Assembly (NCBI GenBank): GCA_001637315.1
Contig: LSZA01000030.1
Coordinates: 1 to 39,493, forward strand
DNA from: Phormidium willei BDU 130791
Lineage (GTDB): Bacteria > Cyanobacteriota > Cyanobacteriia > Cyanobacteriales > Geitlerinemataceae
Direction: 5' to 3'
Length of the DNA: 39,493 nucleotides
Below the pieces are notes generated by a model. It had not been told where the DNA came from. It worked only from the letters and a program-made list of their open reading frames with translations, and did not search any database. Below are positions 33,997 to 39,493 of the stretch, piece by piece. The position numbers and the translations under genes are program-made. Each line of letters opens with the position of its first letter. The stretch's first letter is position 1.

Positions 33997-34470
33997 TCAA
34001 ACCAGAAGCAACTTCGTTTTTTCCTGAGTCGGAGTTCCCTGGCGATGACCGCCCATGGTTCCATAGAGTTCACAGGAATTATTGGGGCTTTCATACAGGC
34101 GGAGCTTCTCCAAACTCAAGCCGAGTTCTTGCAACGGTTCAAGGAGCAGATTCCGAATATAAATCGCAATATTTTCAGCCGTCGGAACCACCGTCTCAAA
34201 ATGAGGAATATCTTTATTAAGGAACCGATGATCGAGCGGTTCAATCACCACCTCTTGAATTAAATGACGTAACGCCCCTAACTCCACCACCATCCCCGTG
34301 CGGGGATGAACTTCCCCACAGACAGTCACATCCAGATGATAGTTGTGACCATGGCCATGAGGGCGGGCGCATTTGCCATACACCCCACAGTTGGTCGTAT
34401 AATCCAGGTCTGGACGGGCAAGGCGATGGGCCGCGCTGAAATAGGTATTGACGGTCAGACGGGCTTGCAT
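33997..34470 (-). CDS. queD: 6-carboxy-5,6,7,8-tetrahydropterin synthase / PTPS-family protein
   Basis: A 157-residue enzyme of the 6-pyruvoyltetrahydropterin synthase fold. QueD converts dihydroneopterin triphosphate, made by FolE, to 6-carboxytetrahydropterin for queuosine. Zinc histidines are H15 (SAAHRL), H38 and H40 (RPHGHGH). The catalytic cysteine pattern C34-x3-HGH is of the QueD/PTPS-II type, not the ExxxHGH of the folate-bypass PTPS-III. PTAENIA and LYESPNNSCELYG complete the site. In cyanobacteria a pteridine-glycoside role is an alternative. ATG 34470 was preferred to a start at 34497, which would add nine residues (MPDKLRIYT) not typical of the family. It is divergent from the helicase, and folE nearby fits a shared pathway. 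Confidence 0.87.
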   Translation of the reverse strand: MQARLTVNTYFSAAHRLARPDLDYTTNCGVYGKCARPHGHGHNYHLDVTVCGEVHPRTGMVVELGALRHLIQEVVIEPLDHRFLNKDIPHFETVVPTAENIAIYIRNLLLEPLQELGLSLEKLRLYESPNNSCELYGTMGGHRQGTPTQEKTKLLLV

Positions 34471-34845
34471 GGTATAAATTCTAAGCTTGTCAGGCAAGAT
34501 ACAAAACTTTACTCAATATTATCTCACGGGGCCGGGAATTCGGGGAAGGGAAATTCTCAGGTTCACCGTTTTTCTTGGGCGATCGCCGGTCCTCTGCGCC
34601 CCCCCGCAGCGCCCAAGACCCTATCCCTGATGTCAATTAGCCGCATCTGGTGCAGAGTCAGCCGAGAGCTAATCGCGTCGATCAAGCGAGTGAACTGAGA
34701 CAAGGCAACTCCTCAAGCGATCGCAGTCGAACAGGTGGCCGTATCATTTGGGCCGTATCATTTGGGTAGGCGATCGCCCCAACCGGTCAACCCAACCCAA
34801 CCCACGCCCCCTCGCTCCACCTGTTCCGAGCCATACTCCTCAACC
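34471..34845. other. Divergent intergenic region between queD-like gene and helicase
   Basis: These 375 bases hold no convincing gene. There are three HIP1-type GCGATCGC sites and a perfect 14-bp tandem duplication (34737-34764), and the stretch before the helicase ATG is C/T-rich and purine-poor. A GTG-initiated extension of the helicase (from 34735) would run through the duplication and looks non-coding. Confidence 0.6.
34737..34764. repeat. Perfect 14-bp tandem duplication upstream of the helicase
   Basis: GGCCGTATCATTTG occurs twice in a row with no mismatch, about 80 bases before the helicase ATG. Confidence 0.9.
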
Positions 34846-37485
34846 ATGTCCGACCTCGACCTGAACCAGCTTTTTCCCTTTCCCCTCGACGACTTTCAAC
34901 ACGAGGCGATCGCCGCCCTCAACGCCGGCCAATCCGCGATCGTCTGCGCCCCCACCGGATCCGGCAAAACCCTCATCGGCGAATATGCCATCTACCGCGC
35001 CCTTGCTAACCAGCAGCGCGTCTTCTACACCACCCCCCTCAAAGCCCTCTCCAACCAAAAATTACGAGACTTCCAAGAGCAATTTGGACCGAACAACGTC
35101 GGACTCCTTACCGGTGATCTCTCCTTCAACCGCGATGCCCCCATCATCGTCATGACTACGGAAATCTTCCGTAATATGCTCTACGGAACCCGCATCGGCG
35201 AAGTGGGAACCTCCATCCAGGGCGTGCAAACCGTCGTCCTCGATGAATGTCACTACATGAACGATCGCCAACGAGGAACCGTCTGGGAAGAATCCATCAT
35301 CTACTGTCCCCCGGAAATCCAACTGGTGGGCCTATCTGCCACCGTCGCCAACAGCGACCAACTCACCGATTGGATTAGCCAAGTCCACGGCCCCACGGCA
35401 CGCATCTATTCCGAACATCGCCCGGTTCCCCTACAATTTCTCTTCTGTAACCGCAAAGGGGTCTTTCCCCTCCTTAACTCAGACAACAAACTCAACAACC
35501 GCCTCAAACCGCGCCGAGGCAGCCAAAATCGCCGCCGTAGCCGTCGCGATGGTCTAGCCATTAGTTATGTCGTCTCCCAACTGCGTAAACGGGAGATGTT
35601 ACCGGCCATCTACTTTATCTTCAGTCGTCGGGGCTGCGATCGCTCCGTGAAGGATATGGGCAACCTCAGCCTTGTCAACGACACTGAAGCCGCCCAACTC
35701 AAAACCACCATCGACGAATTTCTACGACAAAACCCCGACGCCGGCCGCGAAGGACAAGTCGAACCCCTCTACCGAGGTATCGCCGCCCACCACGCCGGGA
35801 TTCTACCCGCCTGGAAAGGCCTCGTCGAACAACTCTTCCAACGAGGACTGATTAAAGTCGTCTTCGCCACCGAAACCCTCGCCGCCGGGATTAATATGCC
35901 CGCCCGCACCACCGTCATCTCCAGCCTCTCCAAACGCACTGATCGCGGCCATCGCCTCCTCACCGCCTCTGAATTCCTACAAATGGCGGGACGAGCCGGA
36001 CGGCGGGGAATGGATGAACAGGGCTATGTGGTGACCCTCGATACTCCCTTTGAAGGGGCGATCGAAGCCGCTACCCTGGCCACCTCCAAAGCCGACCCCC
36101 TGGTGAGCCAATTCACCCCCAACTATGGGATGGTTCTCAACCTGCTGCAAACCCACAGCCTCGACGAAGCCAAAGAACTCATCGAACGCAGCTTCGGGCA
36201 ATATCTCGCGGGCCTCGGCCTACGACCCCAGCAACAGGCTCTCCAAGACCTCGACGCCGAAATCACCGCCGCCCAAAGTAAATTTGAGCAAGTCGACCCC
36301 GAATATCTCAGTAGTTACGAAAAACTCCAAGAACGGCTTAAAGAAGAACGGCGCATCCTCAAAACCCTGCAACAACAAGCCGGCGAAGTTCAGAACAAAT
36401 CCCTCACCGTCGCCCTACAATTCGCCGTTGCCGGGAGTATCGTGCAACTCAAAGGCGCCAACGTGCCAGTCTCCGAGCCTCTCAACGCTGTCTTAGTGAC
36501 CAAACGACCGGGACCGGGCAAAGCCCCTTATCTCATCTGTCTCGGGGCAAATAACCGCTGGTACGTCGTTACCACCAAAGATGTGGTGAGTCTGCGGGGA
36601 GAATTTCCCCGGTTAGAGGGGGTAGACTCCCTCAGCCCACCTCCTGAGATGCCGCCCAAACCCGGACAAACCCGTAACGGCAACTCAGACACCGACACCG
36701 TCGCTGCCCAAATTCCTGCCCTAGCAGCCCCAAATATTCCCCCGGAAGTCCAAGAATGGCAAGACCGAGTGGCCGAGATTACCGCCGAACTCGAACGGCA
36801 TCCTCTCAATCAATTTGGCAATCCCGGAACCCTCATCAAACGAGCGAAACGCCTGGCCCGTCTGCAACGACAACGGAAGGAACGCGAAGAAAGTATCCGC
36901 GTCAATTTAGCTCGTCACTGGGAAGACTTTCTCGATCTCATCGATATTCTGATTGAGTTTGACTGTTTAGATGGCGTTTCCATGAAACCCACCCGTTTGG
37001 GAGAATCCATTGCTGCTGTACGGGGCGACAATGAACTGTGGTTAGGTTTAGCGATTACCAGTGGCCAATTCGATCGCCTCACCTGTGAACAGTTCGCCGC
37101 CGCCTGTGCGGCCCTGGTTATGGAAGTGCGTGCCGATACTTGGACCCGCTACAGCATCACCCCGGAGGTAGAAGAGGCGTTGGGGGGGTTACGAGGGTTA
37201 CGCCGCCATGTGATTCAGATTCAATGGCGCTATCAGGTGGCGTTCCCGGTGTGGTTAGAATGGGACGCTCTGGGGTTAGTGGAATATTGGGCCTATGGGG
37301 TGGAATGGACGGAACTGTGCGAAAATACCAGCCTTGATGAAGGAGATATTGTCCGCATTTTACGACGAACGCTCGATTTTCTCTCTCAGATTCCCCATAT
37401 TCCCCATGTCAGTCCAGAACTGCGTCGTTTGGCCTGGGATGCCAGTGAGTTGATCAATCGTTTTCCGGTTCGCGATGAGGTTTAG
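34846..37485 (+). CDS. Ski2/Mtr4-like DExH-box RNA helicase
   Basis: An 879-residue superfamily 2 helicase. Motif I is APTGSGKT (residues 35-42), motif II DECH (133-136), motif III LSATVAN, motif V ATETLAAGINMPARTTV and motif VI QMAGRAGRRG. A helical/coiled segment (~465-520, ERLKEERRILKTLQQQ) and a beta-rich arm-like insertion (~525-640) lead to a C-terminal DSHCT-type helical domain (~700-879, with LARHWEDFLDLIDIL). Relatives include yeast Mtr4/Ski2 and plant chloroplast ISE2, all involved in RNA processing and decay; this is the likely role here. ATG 34846 was chosen since motifs begin right after it; upstream sequence has repeats and no family resemblance. No clear Shine-Dalgarno is seen. 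A good terminator follows. Confidence 0.92.
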   Translation: MSDLDLNQLFPFPLDDFQHEAIAALNAGQSAIVCAPTGSGKTLIGEYAIYRALANQQRVFYTTPLKALSNQKLRDFQEQFGPNNVGLLTGDLSFNRDAPIIVMTTEIFRNMLYGTRIGEVGTSIQGVQTVVLDECHYMNDRQRGTVWEESIIYCPPEIQLVGLSATVANSDQLTDWISQVHGPTARIYSEHRPVPLQFLFCNRKGVFPLLNSDNKLNNRLKPRRGSQNRRRSRRDGLAISYVVSQLRKREMLPAIYFIFSRRGCDRSVKDMGNLSLVNDTEAAQLKTTIDEFLRQNPDAGREGQVEPLYRGIAAHHAGILPAWKGLVEQLFQRGLIKVVFATETLAAGINMPARTTVISSLSKRTDRGHRLLTASEFLQMAGRAGRRGMDEQGYVVTLDTPFEGAIEAATLATSKADPLVSQFTPNYGMVLNLLQTHSLDEAKELIERSFGQYLAGLGLRPQQQALQDLDAEITAAQSKFEQVDPEYLSSYEKLQERLKEERRILKTLQQQAGEVQNKSLTVALQFAVAGSIVQLKGANVPVSEPLNAVLVTKRPGPGKAPYLICLGANNRWYVVTTKDVVSLRGEFPRLEGVDSLSPPPEMPPKPGQTRNGNSDTDTVAAQIPALAAPNIPPEVQEWQDRVAEITAELERHPLNQFGNPGTLIKRAKRLARLQRQRKEREESIRVNLARHWEDFLDLIDILIEFDCLDGVSMKPTRLGESIAAVRGDNELWLGLAITSGQFDRLTCEQFAAACAALVMEVRADTWTRYSITPEVEEALGGLRGLRRHVIQIQWRYQVAFPVWLEWDALGLVEYWAYGVEWTELCENTSLDEGDIVRILRRTLDFLSQIPHIPHVSPELRRLAWDASELINRFPVRDEV

Positions 37486-37492
37486 GTGATAG

Positions 37493-37530
37493 AGACTAAC
37501 AGGCAATACTCATCTTTCCTGTTAGTCTTT
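37493..37530 (+). terminator. Intrinsic terminator after the helicase gene
   Basis: A perfect 11-bp stem (AGACTAACAGG with CCTGTTAGTCT) closes a 14-base loop and runs into TTT, with a further TTTT eight bases later. It begins 8 bases after the helicase stop. Confidence 0.75.
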
Positions 37531-37741
37531 GGGCTATTTTAGCTTTGTTATAGGATTTTCCAAAAATCGTACTACAGTAGGGATGAATGGCTGTTGGCCT
37601 TCCCTCAGTGTCTCCTTCCATCGTACAACGGCTAACGCCTCGATGTGGAAGCACGGAGGTCAGCTTGTCACCGGTGTTTTGTGATACCATGGGCGTGAAA
37701 AATTACGCGAATTGGTTAGTTGGAAATTGGTGGGTTTAAAA

Positions 37742-39493
37742 ATGGGACAGGCGATCGCAGCTTCTAATTCCTGTGTTCACGAGTTTCGCTCCAGTATCTT
37801 GAGAAATATCAAGCATCAGAACTGGCAAGAAGCGATTAACCTCTGTTTAAATTGGCTTAAAAAAGACCCTAAATCGGCGGAAGCTTACAAGCTCCTGGGA
37901 AATGTTTATGAGCGATCGCAGCAGCAAAAGTGGGCTGAAACTTGTTACCGACGTGCCATTAAATGTCAAGTTAATTATGCAGAAGCCTATGTTAATTTAG
38001 GCAATATAGAAGCTCAAAAAAACAACTGGAAAGCCGCAATTTACTTCATCCAAAAAGCGATCGCAATCCAGCCAAATTTTGCGGGAGCTTACCGCAATTT
38101 AGCACGCTTTTGGGAAAAATTGGGCGATCGCATGGCAGCCTTAGATTGTTTGTACGAAGCCTTACGTTTGGAACCTGAGGCTATTGCACTCGAAACTCAT
38201 CGCAATATCGCTGAGCAACTGCTCGAACTCGGACAGTGGACTAAGGCAATTGTCTGTTTGCAGTGGCTGCCTCAACGAAATCCAAAACTTGCTAAGCTCG
38301 CCCATACTAAGATGAGCGTGGCGTTTCGATCGCTCGGTAAACTCAAAGAAGCCCAACTGTGCGATCGAGTTGCCCAGCAAGACTCGGTGGGGAAAACTCC
38401 CATTTCAAGAGATTCTCGTACCGAGATGCTTCGCGAACGTCAACGCCCTCAAACCAGCGAGACCGGATCTAGACATGGTAGACATGCACTCGAATGTGCC
38501 TTAGCTTCTGACCCAATTGAGTTAGATACGCAAATTCATCTGGCTCAACTCTATTGCGATCGCAAGCAGTGGGCAAGAGCTATTCAAGTTTGTCAAGTTA
38601 TCCTGACAAAACCCCTCGCCGCATCCTCTCAGGCTGAAATCTACAAATGCCTGGGGACGGCACTTTGGGCGATGGGCGATCGCGATCGCGCTGAAAGCGC
38701 CTATCGAGAAGCCTTGCGCCGAAAGCCTCAGTTCCCAGAAGTCCTCGCCAACCTCGGGAGTATCTACACTCAGCAGAAAAAAGTGCCAGAGGCGATCGCC
38801 TGCTATCAACGGGCGATCGCCATGAAGCCAGATTTTGCTGGGGCGTACCGCAACTTTGCCAAGCTCTGGGAACAGGTAGGTAACGAACAGCAGGCGCTAG
38901 AGAGCTGGAGTCGGGCGCTGAACCTCGAACCTACGGGAGCCACCGCCGCCGAACAGGTGGTACTGGGGAATCGCTGGGCTAGATTGGGCAACTTAGCTGA
39001 AGCGGAACGTTTGTATCGACGGGCAATTAGTTTCGAGCCGACACTCTCTCACGCATGGCACAACTTGGGCGAAGTGTTGGGCGCTCAAGAACGGTGGGGT
39101 GAGGCCGTCTTGGCACACCAGCGGGCGATCGCCCTCGATGGTGAATCCGTTGAGTTTTATCAGGGGATTGCCAAGGCCTTCGCCGCTCAGGAGCGCTGGC
39201 GGGAGGTGGAAGCGGCCTATCATCGGGCGGTGAAATTAGCACCGCAATCGGATGAGTTGTATCACCAGTGGGGAGACGCTTTAGCGCGACTGCAACGCTG
39301 GGAAGAGGCGGCGGCGGCGTATCGACAGGCGATCGCGCTGAATGGCGATCGGGTTTGGTCGTACAACAATCTCGGTGACGCGCTCAGGCAGCAGTTGCGA
39401 TGGGCTCAAGCGGTGGAAGCGTACCGTCAGGCGACGCGGTTAAAGCCAGATTGGGTTTGGGCTTTCTATAACTTGGGCGACGCGCTGGCGAAA
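37742..39493 (+). CDS. TPR-repeat protein, 3'-truncated by window edge
   Basis: A single frame is open from ATG 37742 to the last base (584 codons, no stop), so the gene continues beyond the window. The whole visible part is tetratricopeptide repeats of about 34 residues, with signatures such as AYVNLGNIEAQKNNWKAAI, AYRNLARFWEKLGD, VLANLGSIYTQQKKVPEAI, AWHNLGEVLGAQERWGEAV and WSYNNLGDALRQQLRWAQAV. No signal peptide is visible. A less regular, low-TPR segment lies at ~205-250. Cyanobacterial proteins of this shape often end in a glycosyltransferase, sulfotransferase or FkbM-type methyltransferase, but none can be seen here. The first ~250 codons are AT-richer than the rest, which is G-rich. 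No strong ribosome binding site was found. Confidence 0.85.
   Translation, partial: MGQAIAASNSCVHEFRSSILRNIKHQNWQEAINLCLNWLKKDPKSAEAYKLLGNVYERSQQQKWAETCYRRAIKCQVNYAEAYVNLGNIEAQKNNWKAAIYFIQKAIAIQPNFAGAYRNLARFWEKLGDRMAALDCLYEALRLEPEAIALETHRNIAEQLLELGQWTKAIVCLQWLPQRNPKLAKLAHTKMSVAFRSLGKLKEAQLCDRVAQQDSVGKTPISRDSRTEMLRERQRPQTSETGSRHGRHALECALASDPIELDTQIHLAQLYCDRKQWARAIQVCQVILTKPLAASSQAEIYKCLGTALWAMGDRDRAESAYREALRRKPQFPEVLANLGSIYTQQKKVPEAIACYQRAIAMKPDFAGAYRNFAKLWEQVGNEQQALESWSRALNLEPTGATAAEQVVLGNRWARLGNLAEAERLYRRAISFEPTLSHAWHNLGEVLGAQERWGEAVLAHQRAIALDGESVEFYQGIAKAFAAQERWREVEAAYHRAVKLAPQSDELYHQWGDALARLQRWEEAAAAYRQAIALNGDRVWSYNNLGDALRQQLRWAQAVEAYRQATRLKPDWVWAFYNLGDALAK

Noticed and set aside
34735-34845. 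GTG-initiated 37-residue extension of the helicase
   Set aside because: It translates the 14-bp duplication and a Pro/Thr-rich C/T-rich stretch, and helicase homology begins right after ATG 34846.
1-39493. tRNA, rRNA, insertion sequences or prophage genes
   Set aside because: Reading both strands gave no cloverleaf with a TTCRA arm, no transposase and no terminal inverted repeats with target duplications; an RNA covariance search was not possible here.

Overview
The window looks like chromosome of a cyanobacterium, probably a filamentous non-heterocystous one (Oscillatoriales type). The octamer palindrome GCGATCGC (HIP1) and close variants recur throughout, inside and between genes. Several genes belong to families that are largely cyanobacterial: a DesA-type delta-12 acyl-lipid desaturase, COP23, DUF928, DUF1517, a CHAT-TPR protein, an SLH/OprB-type porin and a WD40 STAND ATPase. 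The genus is inference. No rRNA, tRNA, CRISPR array or intact insertion sequence was recognised.

Layout. 1-4.4 kb (+): the 3' part of a TamB/Tic236-like outer-membrane biogenesis protein, then a metallophosphoesterase behind a heptanucleotide repeat array. 4.4-10.9 kb (-): a tight three-gene operon transcribed as DUF928 exported protein, CHASE2 hybrid histidine kinase, CHAT-TPR protein. 11.1-14.8 kb (+): a fused ATP-dependent 5-oxoprolinase. 15.0-16.5 kb (+): a DUF1517 membrane protein preceded by three near-identical 48-bp palindromic repeats. 16.8-17.9 kb (+): desA. 18.0-22.3 kb (+): a run of exported proteins, namely COP23, an S1-type serine protease, an SLH porin, a CAP-domain lipoprotein and a small exported peptide.

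22.5-28.9 kb (+): a two-gene unit of a P-loop ATPase and a 1665-residue membrane-anchored STAND ATPase with 14 WD40 repeats. This and the CHAT/CHASE2/DUF928 operon are the best candidates for incompletely described signalling or conflict systems. 29-32 kb: ispE (-), then a proline-rich lipoprotein and a MORN-repeat exported protein (+). 32-34.5 kb (-): folE, sufE and a queD-like 6-carboxytetrahydropterin synthase, with direct repeats between them, including six copies of a 14-bp unit abutting the sufE start. 34.8-37.5 kb (+): a Ski2/Mtr4-like DExH helicase with a good terminator. 37.7 kb to the end (+): a TPR-repeat gene that runs off the window with no stop codon.

Functional themes are envelope biogenesis and exported proteins, signalling or conflict ATPases and proteases, and housekeeping biosynthesis (isoprenoid, folate/queuosine, Fe-S, unsaturated lipids). 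Short tandem repeats, often multiples of 7 or 12 bp, are frequent next to translation starts and stops. Several long plus-strand genes also drift from C/A-rich 5' halves to G/T-rich 3' halves.
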